DNA of 64,000 nt from Cercophora sp. LCS_1 (Eukaryota; Ascomycota; Sordariomycetes; Sordariales; Lasiosphaeriaceae). A program made the position numbers and the translations under genes. Position 1 is the first letter of the stretch; each line of letters begins with the position of its first letter. Location of the stretch: NCBI GenBank assembly GCA_036250225.1, contig JAPZLL010000027.1, forward strand, positions 310,001-374,000. Reading direction: 5' to 3'. Shown here one piece after another: positions 40,632-53,153 of the stretch. The notes below the pieces were generated by a model. That model made no database searches. It had not been told where the DNA came from and saw only the letters and a program-made list of their open reading frames with translations.

Positions 40632-42263
40632 GGGCTAGGTTGCCGTCAATTGGGTCTACGGGGTGTCTCGAGACGAACAGGATGCAAGCAAGCAGCCAGG
40701 GGGTACTATGACGAGCAAGTGATTCTCATCTTGCCATCAGATGGACAAGGGATTCAAGAGAAGTAGACAGACGTCTTCGAATTTTATTTCCACCTCCTTT
40801 CCAATCCACGCTGCTCGCTTTTCCCATTCGTGGCCGGCTGCAGTGGTCATCCCGCGCTCCAACGCGGGCTAGCTTTGTGATCCCGGACCGCGGGATCAAT
40901 AGTGAGCTGCGGGTCGGTCACTTGGAAACACCATGCAGCTACCCCTGACCCAAGGAACGGAAACCCCAACAACCTAGACGAGTCAGCCAAACCCCTTGCT
41001 AGCACACGCACTGCGGCAAATATTTCCGTCCACCTATCTCCAGTATCTGCTTTTGCAGCCGGGACGCTGGGATGGAAAAGCACGCCAAGATCCAGAACAC
41101 GTTGGGGGTTTTGCCCCCCTTTCGTAACCTGTGGACCTTGACGTCCTGATCATGACTCCGGATATGTGGAGCGTGCATGCTTCGATATCGCCACGGCTGC
41201 AATGCGATAAGGATAGGAGCTTACTGTTTCCTCAACAAATACGTTGACACTCACAAAGTACCCTCCGTCTCCTCCAGAGCGTGAGCTCCAGAGCATACTC
41301 CTTTCGCAATACCACTTTTCAACCTCACCTCCATTCCCCCTTCCCCTTCTTCTTCTTCCCCCCACCTCAACCACAACCTAGTGAGATGCACATCCCGTAG
41401 CAAAGAGCACGAGGGACGATAACGTGGCCCGAGCGGTCCCTCAGCCCTGCAAAGCAAGCCTCATGTCAAATCCAAGTGCACTTGACTTGGTTGAGCACGG
41501 AGAGGCACCGGAGTAGCCGGCTCGGCCCGGAGGTGGATCCCGGAGGCTTAGCCCGCGTCCCCGGGCCAGCTTGACCTCGGGCCATCGCTCGGCGGACCGG
41601 CTACCTGATTTCCTCGGCAGTGATTGGGTGTCCTAGCTTTTGAACACGTGGAACACTCAGCGAGGTCAAGTCTGCAAAGTCTGCGAGGCAAGTGTGGACT
41701 TGGAGAGTCCACAAGTCAACAGAAACGCTTACATCTTTGCAGTTTTTGTTCAATTGCAGTGAAATGAAGCTCACGAGCCAAGTGCAGCTACCATGGGTAT
41801 AGACAACATATCCGACCTCCGCTAGCCACTTCAAAAATGTTCCTTCAACCTCTGTTCCTTCAAAGACATAAAAAATGGACATGACCAGATCGATGCAGAT
41901 CAAAAGTCTTTGCCGCAGGGTAGTCGAACCCGAGAGAAGAGAAGTGTTGAAGATCAAGATTTGCACTGTCGTCCATGACAAATGCTTGTAACCCAGCCAG
42001 CCGCCCATCCGTACCTTCGGTCACGCTGTCATCGTGTGCATTTTCCCTGACCCTCATCCGCACCCGACGCAGTCAGGCGCCCGGTCGCCCGCCATGCCCT
42101 ATCCCCGACAAAAGAAATGATGAGCACTTGTCATGGCTCCAACTTGCGTCTCGTGGCCAATTTACCGGCCCACTTTTTCGATCTTTGGTACACTCAAAAT
42201 GGAAAAACGAAGAGTCCTGCACTCGCTCATATGCTTTGCTCTACTGTCTGGCATTGCACGCCC
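40632..42263. other. Intergenic 1.6 kb
   Basis: No supported gene between the CVNH gene and the 3' end of the bHLH gene. The minus-strand frame at 41601-42008 (135 codons) is hydrophobic in part but has no motif or splice partner. Confidence 0.5.
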
Positions 42264-43796
42264 TCAGTGCCGTGGAATATTAGGTGGATGTTGGAATTGC
42301 GGCGGTCGAGCATATTGGACGCCGGGCATGACGTCCGGCCCTGCAGGCGCGGGAGCCGAAATATTTCGCAGTGGAGGTAGGTCGGTCTGTCGTTGGCGCC
42401 CGTATTGGTCGGCAGCATATGGATCGCTCATCGGAGGCGGGTGGCCGCCCACCTCTCTCCTGTACGCGAGTTCCTGCCGCAGAGCTTCTATCTCTCGTTG
42501 CTGCTGGGAGACATGGGTCTGCAACGATCGGATTGCGTCGGATTGGCGCTGGTGTTCCGCAATGGCTACATCAGGTAAGTCATGTCTTCGGCCGTTCAGT
42601 GGAGGGGCAAGCTCACCCTTGGTCAAGATTTCCCACTTTGAAGCCTTAGAGCCGCGTTCCTGCGGCATCAGATCCCTCAATTGCTCAAACAGCTCCTTCA
42701 TCTCAGTCCGGCGTTTCCGCTCCGCAAGTTTGTGGCTGACCCGGAGCTCAGGGGTACGGCTGTACGGCTGACTTCCTCCGTGTGGACCCGACTCCTCGTT
42801 CTGCAAGTCACTCAGTTGCTTGTGCTGAAGACTGTGATGATGAACTGTCGCGAATTCGCCCGACGCATTCGACAGCCGTTGTGGGTAATCGATCATGCCA
42901 TCCCCCAGGGATCGTTGGCCTGGCGGCAGCCGACTCTCGGCATACTGGCTGCTCGCGAGAGAATCGGCGATGCTGCTCCTCCTGGAGTCGATAAACGACT
43001 GGGCGGCCGATGGCTGCCTCGTGTGCATGTCTTCATCTCCTGGGAACGCCCACGCCTGACCTTTGGTTGGCTCTGCCGCGCGCGCAATCTGGCTCGTCGC
43101 TGGCCCTGTAATCGCTGGCGCCACCCTCATCTTGGCCTGGCCTTCGGGGTTGCGCTCGGCGTTCGGCTGGTAGCCATTGGAAATGCGATGCGTGTACAAA
43201 TCGGACCCTGGCCGGGGGGTTCGTTGCTGTTGAAGCGTGTTGTGGATCGACGTGCTTGACGGGTTGTGACTGGCGTACGGTGAACCGTTCAGCCTCATGT
43301 CGTTGAAACCTTGGTTGATCCTGCTGTCTACGCTTTCCCGTCGCGACATGGACTCGGGTATATTGTCGAATGTGGCGCTGTTGGGTGCCGAGTCGAGGGA
43401 CTGAGGTCGGTCATACCGCCGGTCTCCTGGTGTCGTGGGCGACACCATAGAGGCCACGCTCATATTACTATTAATCGGTGACACAAGAGGTTGGGGGAGC
43501 AGGTTCGACGCCGCTGTGGGCGAGGGCGTTTTGTCTACGGGAGACGTCTGAAAGCCTGAACCTGGCGGGCTGAGCACGCCCATACCCGAGGCTGCAGAGT
43601 TGTCTGCTTGTTGAGCGCTAGTCAGTACGGAAAGCCGCAATTGGGAAGCGCAGAAGGGAAGCGGAGCGGGGGGCTGACGTTTACTCGATGCATCTGTGCC
43701 TGAGTAGTAGGCCGAGTCGCGATTATCCTCGGGAGGATTGAGGACCGAGACCAGCGCCTGCGGTGGTTTTTGCGAAATGGGGCGTTGCTGCTCCAT
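42264..43796 (-). CDS. bHLH transcription factor
   Basis: Three exons: 43685-43796, 42617-43603 and 42264-42565, 466 aa. Intron 1 (GTAAAC...AGCAG, 81 bp) and intron 2 (GTGAGC...TGTAG, 51 bp) are both multiples of three, so the unspliced frame stays open and could mislead annotation. I start at MEQQRPISQK (43794-43796); an ATG four codons upstream is also open. The N-terminal 300 residues are Ser/Pro/Gln-rich. The bHLH domain is LRVSHKLAERKRRTEMKELF, EQLRDLMPQERGSKASKWE, then ILTK-AIAEHQRQSDAIRSL; intron 2 splits helix 2. The basic region H-x3-E-R-K-R-R predicts E-box binding. A Gln/Leu helix (QQQREIEALRQEL) follows and may aid dimerisation. The C-terminus is Pro-rich. Confidence 0.92.
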   Translation of the reverse strand: MEQQRPISQKPPQALVSVLNPPEDNRDSAYYSGTDASSKRQPPAPLPFCASQLRLSVLTSAQQADNSAASGMGVLSPPGSGFQTSPVDKTPSPTAASNLLPQPLVSPINSNMSVASMVSPTTPGDRRYDRPQSLDSAPNSATFDNIPESMSRRESVDSRINQGFNDMRLNGSPYASHNPSSTSIHNTLQQQRTPRPGSDLYTHRISNGYQPNAERNPEGQAKMRVAPAITGPATSQIARAAEPTKGQAWAFPGDEDMHTRQPSAAQSFIDSRRSSIADSLASSQYAESRLPPGQRSLGDGMIDYPQRLSNASGEFATVHHHSLQHKQLSDLQNEESGPHGGSQPYSRTPELRVSHKLAERKRRTEMKELFEQLRDLMPQERGSKASKWEILTKGELAPPLNGRRHDLPDVAIAEHQRQSDAIRSLQTHVSQQQREIEALRQELAYRREVGGHPPPMSDPYAADQYGRQRQTDLPPLRNISAPAPAGPDVMPGVQYARPPQFQHPPNIPRH

Positions 43797-46700
43797 CTTC
43801 GTTATCAACGCGCGACACGCCAGAAAACTCTTGCTTTCAGCGTTTCTAACGGTCGGGTCGAATCAATCCACCTCACGTGGATGCTGTCACGGGCACTGTG
43901 ACGGGTTGTGAAAGCGTCGGGCAGAAGGCGCCGCCGAATGCGGGACAGACGCAGCCGCCCAACCCTTTGCTCCCGAGTCGAGAAACCTAAAGCTCAGCTC
44001 CCTTCTCTGGGCAGAACGAGTGCGAGGGCGAGAGAATTGGGTGCATTAAGACGCGAGAGGTCGTCGGCTTTCGATGTGTAGGCAATTCGAACCACGAGAG
44101 ACAGCGCTGGCGTGGGGTTTCGAGCAGGTGCGTGTGGGCAATATCGAGGAAGGCGGGCCTGGAAGAGCGCGGAGGAGAATTATTGCGGCAAGACGCCGGA
44201 TGTCAGGACGGGCCAGCACGTTTTTCAAAGAACCCAGCATTTTAGCTCGAGCTGGGGGGGAAAGAGCACAGGAGGGGCCGTGTGCCAGGGGGAACCTGGA
44301 CAAGGGGATTGGCCAGTGGGATTTGATGGGCTCGATGGGGCCACTGCATCCACTGCTTCCCGAGAGGAAGGGCTCCCTCCAGCACAAGGAGGAGCGACCT
44401 GGGAGGGTGGGAGGAAGGGCCCCGTCGTGGTGCAGCCACATGGCCATCTGCATGCTGAGGTTCCCGGTACAGCGCCGTCAACCAGTGCCAGGTTGTGTGG
44501 TGTTGGAGCCATGCTGTGTCTCGCGGGTCTGGCCGCTCAGACGCGGGTCCGCCAAGTGTCGTCTACTTGTAGACTATCAGATTTAGCCTAGATCCTTGGC
44601 GGCAGACTGTTAGGGAAAGAAGTAGCAGTACGTGGCCCGTCCGCAATCCTGACCAGTTGATTCGACGTGGCCGGCAGCAGATGGGATTGGTTTGCAGGTA
44701 ACGCTACATGCACCAATGCCTCGCGCCTGTGCCCTTGAAGACAGAAGCGCCGGCGTGGATGGTGGATCTCACGGTCCCAAAGCTGCGGTGGGGGCTCTCC
44801 CTCCAAGCATCTCCTCGTGGTCGCTGTCCAACAGTCGCTGGCGATGCGGGCGGTCCTCGGCAGGACGGAGTAAGCAGCAGCATTGAGGCGTCGAGGCACT
44901 GGACATGTTTGCTGCCTCGAAATCGCTGGCCATTGCTCGCATCCAACTGTGTGAGAACTGGCCCCGTGGTACTCCCTCATCAGTTCGTCGCACCGTCCTC
45001 GGTTGGCCATCCCCTCTTTTGCACACGGCGCCGCCATGTGCCACTCGGCGAGAGGAGAAACAGAGGGGAGCCGAATCCTAGAACAAACACTAAGCTCCCA
45101 AGGTGAGGAGCGTACAGAGAGCTCAGACCGACCGGGACCAAGAGTCTGTCTGTGTGTCCTCGTCCCGGTGTGACGAGACCCAGCTGTGCCTTCGTTGGGA
45201 TGCCGGTGGAGTGCAAACAGGCTGGTGGACTCGGTGCTGGTCAAAGGCAGCCTGCATCGCCAACCCTTAGGTGTAGCCCCGCAATCATTCTGTGCTGAGA
45301 TGCACCCAGCAAAGACGACGAAATGCAGCGTCGCTCGGTTCCATGCAACAGACGCTGGGTCAGCTGTACAGTATGGAGTTCAGAATTTGGCGAGAAGGGC
45401 ACGGTGTGCGCAACAAATCGTCACGAGCGTGCTTGGCGTGGGTGAGCGACCCTTGTCTGGACGAACAGACCCCGAAAGCCTCAAACCTTGTTCGTATGCG
45501 CTGACCACCACGAGGGGTCAAAACTGGACAGAGCAGCAGCAGCCAGAGACTCAAAATGGAGACGGGTGCCATCCGTCATGCATCCACGACGGGCAGAAGT
45601 GATAGTGGTGTGTGCAGGCAATGCGGCGGCGAGATCCATGGGGGATCATGTTCCCACCAGTGCCACGTGAGAGGCGGTGGGAGAACACCCGCGTCTCCAT
45701 CAGCATTGGAACTTAGCTCCTGCTGCTCTGATGCTAGTGGACGAGTTCAGTTCGGCAGTTTTCTGGGCAGAAGCAACGCAAAGACCGCTAGGTTGATGGC
45801 TCAGCGTATCGGGATTGTGAGAGTTGCATCGCTCCTTCCCGTCCAATCCGGATCTCGAAGAGGCGCATTAGGAGTCGGGTTTTGGTTTTGCACCACCCAC
45901 CCCGCGAAGGCCAAGCGAACCCATTGGGGGAGAAGCATCTACTGGGGCCGCTCAAATCAGCACCTTGAGTAGCCTATTTTACCTCTTCGCTTGCATCCGT
46001 CATGAAGCCTGGTTTGGCACGAATTTCTGCATCCATGTGGATTAGGGTTTTGGGTCGCAGCCCAACCCGCGAAGCCTCGAGTCCTTTGCCAATCTCACTC
46101 CCGTCCCCTCATTCCTTGGGCCGCGGCTCAAGATGGCGAAGAACCCGGGTCGCACTGCATCGATAAGATGAGCAGCGACCAGCTGCAGATGCAGCACAGT
46201 CGCACCGTCGCACCATCCGATATTCTTCGGTCCCACGAGAGATCGTCCTATGGCCTGGTAAAAAAGAGGGCTCGACAGGCACGGGTGCCACAATCGGAAT
46301 GCTTGCAAACACCCTTTCAGCTGCAGGTGGCCTGGCTGATGTCCCCCGCAATTGGTGTCCCGCCCTATGGATGAACCAAGGTCGTGAGAAGGCCGGTTGG
46401 CCAACGGCGGAAGTGCCACTAGCCATCCGTGGTCCGGAAGAGCTGCCTTCCTGACGTCCCAAAGTCCGCCACCCAAGGCCTGCCGCAAGCACTGACTGCC
46501 ACCCACGGATTGCCGGCCCCGAGAGGAGGGATTCCCTTGCGGCGAGTTTATTGCACACACAGACGCAGCGGAAGCCCAATGCGACGCTGTATCGAACGAG
46601 CCCGTCAACGCTCCCGCATTGCGGATTCAACACCTGCTCTTTTTCGACGTGCTTGAAATGACGGCGGCCGTTGCCGCAATGGGCCGCGGCGTGAGAGAGG

Positions 46701-49700
46701 CGTCGTCGATAACGCAATTCATTGTCCCACAGCTCAGTTCGACTGACGCGTTGCGCCAACCGATGGCGGGGGTTCTCAATTGCCTCGATCGACCGCAGTC
46801 ACCTCGCGGGCTTGCTTGCATGGAGCCCGAGCGCAAGCCACTTGCTGGTGATCATCGCGGACCCAGGAGATCGCAAGTTGCAACATTCACGATAGATCCC
46901 ACGTTGCCGGTGTCTCTCCGGGCCTGGAAAAGCAATTCTGTCTTGGTGTCCCACGGACGCGGGACTTGGCGTGGCTTTCAACTGGCGCTCGGAGCGGTTC
47001 CGCAATCTCGCTCGGTGAAATACAACAAGCGCAGCATGGAAGGTCAGTGTTCCCCCTGAAATGCCAGTGGCTGTGGAGGTTCTGGAGTGTGGCTCTCCGG
47101 CTGCCGTTGGTTCGTGGAAATGCCCGGCGCTCCCTTTCGAGACGGATTATGCCGCCGGGCCCAAAGGTTGCAACATTGACACGCGACAAGATAGCCGGGC
47201 CGGTGCTCAACACGTGCAGTCTATTCTAGCCTACCGCGCTCACTCGCCAAACGACGCATTCTAAACTCGGTTGCTCCCCCAGATTTTAGGCCCGTGGGCT
47301 CGCATCGATTTCTTCCGAAATGCAGCTGGGCGCGGAAATTTTCTCGGTGAAGAAAACGGAATAGGGACGGATGACGGGAGCTGGAGCTGGCCCCCTCCCC
47401 ACGGACCCACTCCTCCGATCAAAGTTCCGGTTGCGCATCGTTGGTCGGCGCAGCAGCCGAAGATATCTGTGGTCAACCTTCGGCAGTGTGAGTGACGAGC
47501 AGGCATCTCGGGTATTGACAGGAGACCCGCGAGACGGTGGGGGATAATCAGCGGCCCACCGATTTCTTGGACCCAGAGCTTGGGTGGCGAGATCACACTC
47601 ACAGACACCGGCCGCTTGGGAGGCTGTCTCGGAGGCACCTAATGCCAAAGCTCAGCCCGACACTGGAGACGGCCGGAATAGGCGCAAGCTGACAGGACAC
47701 CAAGCAAGGTCAGGTGCCACTGCTGTGCACTATCTCGATGAGGCCATCCACGTAGTCCCGCACGTGGTCCCCGAATCGCCGACATTTTGTGTCGTCGGTG
47801 GGGAAGGACGCCGCCAGCCCCTCGAATGGCATCCCCACCACGCCAACTTCCCCGCTTGTTTCTGCCGGGCCTAACCAAACTGTGGGGACGGGCGATATGC
47901 CATGTGGAAGTTGATCATGAGGGCCAATCCAGATCAGATTTGCCATGGGAAAGCCTCACGAAAGAGGATGGGCTTTTGAGATTGCGTCCCCCTTAAGCCA
48001 ATTCTCCTCAAAAACTCGGCCATCAGGGTTCAACAATCCACAAGGCCACGAGATGTGTCATTCCTATCAACCCCCAACGAACCAAGAAGTCAAAGAAAGC
48101 AAAGAGAGATGAGCACGTATCATATCTCAACTCAAAGCAAAGAAAAACGGAGGGCTTGCAGGAGGGCTGAACAGCGGATGACAACCCCGCATCCCTTTTG
48201 GATCTTGCATCTGGCTAGAGATCGGGCCAGCAAGGTCCTCGTTTGCTCTTTGCATGCTGTGAACGCAAGCCGGTAGCGTCTCTGGGAGCCCATTCGATGG
48301 ATGCTGTACCCAATGCTGGTGCTGCCAACCATGCCGATGCACGCACTTCAGCCGCACTCAACTCGGCTTTGAGACATGACGGTCTGGGCCTGCTCTCGGC
48401 CTCGAGGTTGCGCACTGAGCCACTGTGTTTGCTCAACTGTTGAGCCTCTGTCAGACGCCTTGCATTGCTAGCGTTGCCGCTGACCCTTGGGACTGTGTGA
48501 CGCTGAACTCTCCCGTGTTCTCCTCACTTCGCACTGGGCTGGTGAGAGACACGTAATTACGTGTGCTTGACTTGGCATTGTGCTCGCACGGGACGGTGGG
48601 AGGCAGCTAGGTCACAGCACGTTTGCGACGCAACGGCACCGTCCATCACCGATCGGATGTGAACAGCCTCATCGTGCAAGGATTGGTGAACCAAACCCGG
48701 AGTACAAGATCCCGTACGACACAGACGAACCCGCGCGCGCCTGATGACTCGATGGCCATTACACGGACACGAACTCGGCGCGATAAAGGCCACGCGTGTC
48801 TTTGCCGCTGCATCTTGTGCCTAGAGTAGCCCTGGCTGATACGGCGCGTGCAGGACATCTGTACTTTTGCATCCCAGATCTCTACCTCATCCCGGACATG
48901 AGACACAAACCACACTCTCTCTGTCAAAGTCCGAAGCCGTTATGGAGAAGAGCCTCCAGATATATCCATCCTATCCCAATCGACATCATGTCCCTCAAGT
49001 CACACACGGTGTGTGACTAGACACTATTTGGCAGGAGTATCCGGTACAAGAGTGCTCACGTTTTTTTTGTTCCCTCCTCTTGTCTGTACACAAAGACAAC
49101 GTCACACCCGTCTTTTTTTTTTGCTATACCTCTGTGCGGATTTTCCCACCCTTTCGGCCGGCGGTAGCCCAGTGCCATGAAACTTGCGAAATGAGCGTGG
49201 TGTAACGGTAGATCGTTCCAGACGCAAGACATGCGGCGAGCAGCACAGCCAAGCGGGATCTCTGTGAAGCCTGCCCGGCGATGCAACGTCAATTTTCATG
49301 GACAGACCTGACTTTTCTCGTTTGGTTTTTTGCCATGGTGTTCAGCATGGTACCAAATGGCACACTGGATGCAACTCAGGAACCCAGGATGACGCGCTGA
49401 GATAGTTTACTAAAGCGGCAATGTGCCTAATGGCAAGGCGAAGTATCCAAAGAAGGGATACTACCCAAAGAAACGTCCCCAAAGCGGGCCTGCCACACAC
49501 GGACATACACAGCACAGATACACGGACCCGATGATTTTCGGCGGTGATACCTGTTTGCTTGTCAGTCTTTTTCTGTCCGATGACTGGATCGACGGATTTG
49601 AGTAACTGCATTCTCGGGCGTAAGAGACGGCGGATTAGGTACAGATATTGAAGGGATGGAGGGCAGAACGGGGCAATATATGATGGGGTTTCTTTGCTTC

Positions 49701-50698
49701 GCGGGGAATTTCCGGTTTAAGAAGCTTGATCGTGCTTCTCCTTTTCGGTACCACCCCATTTGGGTACTTAGAGGATGAGAGGGATGGGGCTTGAAGGGGT
49801 TGACGGTGAGGCTGAGAGGGGCGTTTGGTGATACCTCGCGTGGGTTTTTGAGAGCGGAGGAATTGTTCTGTGTCTCGGGATGTGTGTGTGTGTGAGAGAG
49901 AGAGAGAGAAAGAGAGTCGATGTTGATGTGATATAAGTTCGGATTGGGAGTGGTGTTAGGATGCGACTATGTTTGGTGTGAGGGTTTGGCTGGGGTTTAA
50001 GTGGATTGGGATGCGGTTGGATTGGGATTGTGGGTTGTGGTCTGGTTGAGGGGGTTGTTCTACCTGAGGGCTTGAAGAGGCCTGGTTACTCTGTATCATG
50101 AGCAAAGTCCCTGCGTTTGCCCGTTGCTGCCTCGCTGCTTTTTTTTTTTTTCTTAAAAAAAAATGACGGGGATTGAGTGTTTGGTGGTGTCAAGAGAGTT
50201 TGGTCGCATGCGTCACCTGTCATCGTTTTCGTGGCATCAAAGTCCTGCAGTTTTGATCTTGATCTTGATCCCCCTTATTGGCACAGAGAAAATGCAGCAA
50301 TCATCAAGAAGCCTCTAAAAACCCCGAGACACAAATGAATTCCTCAAAACCCGCCCAGAACACCAGCCAAGATCAGCGCATATCAATCCCACCAAGCAGT
50401 TCGGATGTGCCGGGGCACGATCACCCCATGGCTGATGCGGGGTTGGTGACACAATGGTTTTGTCGTTGGACGGGAACCGCTTTGATCTCTTTGATTGAGG
50501 CGTGACGTGTTGGTCGTCAGATCGTATGATAAGCTTGACTAACTAGATGGTCATCATGACGACATGGCTTGAGGACCGACATATTAAGATGTCTGGTTCG
50601 TGTCTCGTCGGAATCATTGGGCTCTTTCCTCTGCATCATCCCCCATTCTGTCTCATCCAACAAAAGAATCACAATCATCCCTTGAACGGTACCAAATC
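43797..50698. other. 6.9-kb region without a supportable gene
   Basis: Upstream of the bHLH gene both strands show many overlapping short frames (up to about 218 codons at 44588-45244 and 46109-46759). They are rich in Arg, Ser, Gly and Pro, with no domain, signal peptide or splice-consistent structure. GC is fairly high, which creates such frames by chance. The stretch could hold long leaders, regulatory DNA or non-coding RNA. A TG/GA microsatellite lies at 49881-49917, and a T11 / A9 pair near 50139-50162 can form a small hairpin. Confidence 0.5.
49881..49917. repeat. (TG)n(AG)n microsatellite
   Basis: Compound dinucleotide run TGTGTGTGTGTG followed by GAGAGAGAGAGAGA and an interrupted AAAGAGAG. 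Confidence 0.95.
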
Positions 50699-51000
50699 AT
50701 GAGCAGTCCCGGATATACCGATGAAGTGGCCGAGGAGTGCCACGATCTGATTGATCGCGCCGAGGAGGAGGCTCATGTGGGTTTCTTCCGAAGCGACGGG
50801 CAGGGACAGAGCTGACTTGAGACTGTGTGTAGCTCCACGACGAAGACAACGTCATGTCCGGGCCGCCGCACGGCAAGATGTACAAGAAAGCTGGCTTGGA
50901 GAGCAAGAGCTCCGAAGGCGGAGGCATGGCAAGCAACATGAAAGAAACCATGGGTAAAAAGATGGATCAGATGAAGGACACGATGGGCATGAAGAAATGA
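50699..51000 (+). CDS. Small Met/Lys-rich orphan protein
   Basis: Two exons: 50699-50776 and 50833-51000, 81 aa; intron GTGGGT...TGTGTAG, phase 0. The protein reads MSSPGYTDEVAEECHDLIDR, an acidic helix, then LHDEDNVMSGPPHGKMYKK, and ends in an amphipathic Met/Lys tail MGKKMDQMKDTMGMKK. No known domain. Clean splice sites, a single uninterrupted frame and low-complexity but ordered composition make a real gene likely. It is convergent with the gene at 51244. Confidence 0.6.
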
Positions 51001-51243
51001 GGTGTTTGTTGACTGTGCTTAGGCTACTGATGTAACAATCAACTAGTCATGTTGACTGCTACTTTTTCCTTCGTCGCTGCCTGAATGATGGTGTTTCATG
51101 TGGTAAATAATCCCTTGAACGTCTGCGCAGCGACAACAACCTCAGGACATCAGCTCGCGATGCCGGATCCTATTTGCCATGTCTTGCCTGAATGCCTTGT
51201 CCCTGTGGTGTCTAATCCCTTGACCACACGCGCAGAGACAAAC

Positions 51244-51712
51244 TCAAACTCCGCAGGACAACAACTTGCGACGCCAGATCATCTTGTACGCGGTGTCCCG
51301 AAGAAACTTCTCTTGTCTGCGAGCCTGGGCGGAACTCCGCCTCGCCTCGTCCTTCTCAATCTCGTATGCGGCCTCGATCACGTCAAAAGACGCCTGGTCG
51401 AAGTCCGCGGGCGGAAGGGAGCTCATTCGAGTCAGCTCCTTGCAGTGGAGCGACATGAACTTTGCGCTCTCTCGCCAGGTGACCCGGTACATTTCCAAGA
51501 CGCGGATGCTGGCACGAGCTAGGTCTTGGAACCCTTGTTCGTGGTCGGCTCTGATAGCTGCGAGTTCTGGCGATGTCAGTGAAAGAAGAGTATATACGGG
51601 TAATGGTCAACATACTGGGGTTCCTGGTTGTGCGAGTGCTCTTGGTGCTCTTGCGGGCGGCCTTGGGGTTGTTGAGCCTGATGGCTCGCATGTACTTGCG
51701 GGCGGGGCTCAT
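51244..51712 (-). CDS. Small orphan protein with basic N-terminus
   Basis: Two exons: 51616-51712 and 51244-51566, 139 aa; intron GTATGT...CGCCAG, junction codon AAA. The N-terminus is strongly basic (MSPARKYMRAIRLNNPKAAR, then KSTKSTRTTRNPK), fitting nucleic-acid binding or a nuclear signal. Helical segments follow: LAAIRADHEQGFQDLARASI, RVLEMYRVTWRESAKFM and FDVIEAAYEIEKDEARR. No domain recognised. Phase-consistent splicing and regular composition support it. Confidence 0.6.
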
Positions 51713-52559
51713 TGTTCCAGATTTGATGGATTCTCTGAAGCCGGTTCGCTCTTTCCTTCCATGTTGGTACACGTTGACTGGTGCGGCGCTGGGTAAGGTA
51801 AGTACTTACAAGAGCTGTCGGGTGCAGTGTGGCAAGAAGGCAGAGACGAAAAATATCAAATTGATAGTTCCAAATGATGCGCCGGCCGGTAGGCGTGATT
51901 GATTCAGGTTGAGGTATTGCACAAAGCTGTTGTTGGGGGTAAGTTGATTCGTCAACCTTCTGTGGCAAAAGCTTGCCGGGATATGGTTTACAGTCTGAGG
52001 CTGCCCCTCAACCGGGTTTCTGGGAAATGGTCTAGGGTTGGAAGCTCGGTCCCTTGTCTGCGTTGGGGGTGAATTTTTTGTGAACGCGAGTGAATGGCCT
52101 GAGTGAATGAAGGAAACAATAAGCAGCCAGGGTGGGGCCTGGCGTTGTGTCGTTTTCCATCCCGAATTAATACCGCAGAATAAACTTTGTCGTGAGACGA
52201 AAGGGATGGAAACCTAACTTTGGGTCAGGTCACAGGGACGATCAGGCCCTCAACGCCTGGAGAGTATACGATTCCTCAAGAACGCTTGACCAACACCGGG
52301 AATCATCGACATTCTGACGAGAGCCAATGGGGTGGTTAGCGAGCCGAGCGACCGCTGGAGTGACGCAACCTTCTCCTTCATTAAACTCATGGGCCAACTC
52401 CACCTTTTTCACAGCGCACTGGACCAAGTTAGGACATGGGCGATTGCCTAGGACACTTCGCGCCACCGACTCACCACGGATCTGGATTCTGTTCTGCGGC
52501 GCTGCCGGACCCTCGCCGCCAGAATCGAGTCACGGTCGCAGGGTCTTCCGCGAGACCAG
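51713..52559. other. Intergenic, about 850 bp
   Basis: Promoter side of the orphan gene at 51244 and the decayed upstream part of the G-alpha relic. A frame around 52434-52560 is open but unrecognised; no P-loop motif is found. Confidence 0.4.
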
Positions 52560-53153
52560 AATGGACGGCTGAGCACGCTTGGCAGGCTCAAGTTTGTGGT
52601 GTCGTGGAGACAAAGTTCAAGACTCATACATACGATTATAGGGTCTACGATGTAGGAGGCACGCGCGCCGAAAGGCGAAAATGGCTGTACCCAGTCGAGG
52701 ACTGCGGCATCGATATCTTGCTGTTCGGTGTCTCCATTGGGTCAGATGATGAGAATCTCGTGGAGGATAGCACGCAGGCGCGCATATTTTGTCCCGCCAG
52801 ACCATATGTCAATTCCATGCTGACCCAAAGCGCAGAATCAGTCGTCTGAGTCGCTGACACTGTCCAAATCGATCCGCAACCATCCAGACCTCGCCGTAGC
52901 AGCTCTCTTTCTTATCCTTACAAAAATATCACTAGGACTTACCAAACTTTCATTAGAGGAGTCCCCATATGACTGTGATCACCCCGACAGTGCTGCAATA
53001 GCAGAGGTTATTGCGAAAAAGTGTATGGACGGCGGGAAGTTTCCGAGGGATATCATCGCCAACTATCTTGATGTTATCGACACGGCGCAGGCATCGAAAC
53101 TGCTTGATCAGGTTGAGGCCGTTGCGCGGGAGAGAAGACCCCTCTACACGTAA
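52560..53153 (+). pseudogene. G-protein alpha subunit relic
   Basis: A plus-strand frame at about 52595-52849 reads VCGVVETKFKTHTYDYRVYD, then VGGTRAERRKWLYPVEDC and IDILLFGVSIG: this is switch I-strand-switch II of G-alpha proteins (DVGGxRxERxKW). It ends in TGA at 52847-52849. One base later in frame, 52852-53153 reads LAVAALFLILTKISLGLTKL, DIIANYLDVIDTAQASKLLD, matching the strand-NKxD-helix part and the C-terminal 'TDT' region. NKxD is altered to TKIS and no P-loop (GxGESGKS) is found upstream. The gene is therefore truncated and frameshifted, or a very divergent G-alpha-like protein with an unseen intron. Confidence 0.6.

Noticed and set aside
44588..45244. 218-codon minus-strand open frame
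   Set aside because: Random-looking Arg/Ser/Pro composition, overlapped by frames of similar quality on the other strand, no motif or splice support.
46109..46759. 216-codon minus-strand open frame
   Set aside because: Same reasons: several overlapping frames, no domain, no ordered segments.
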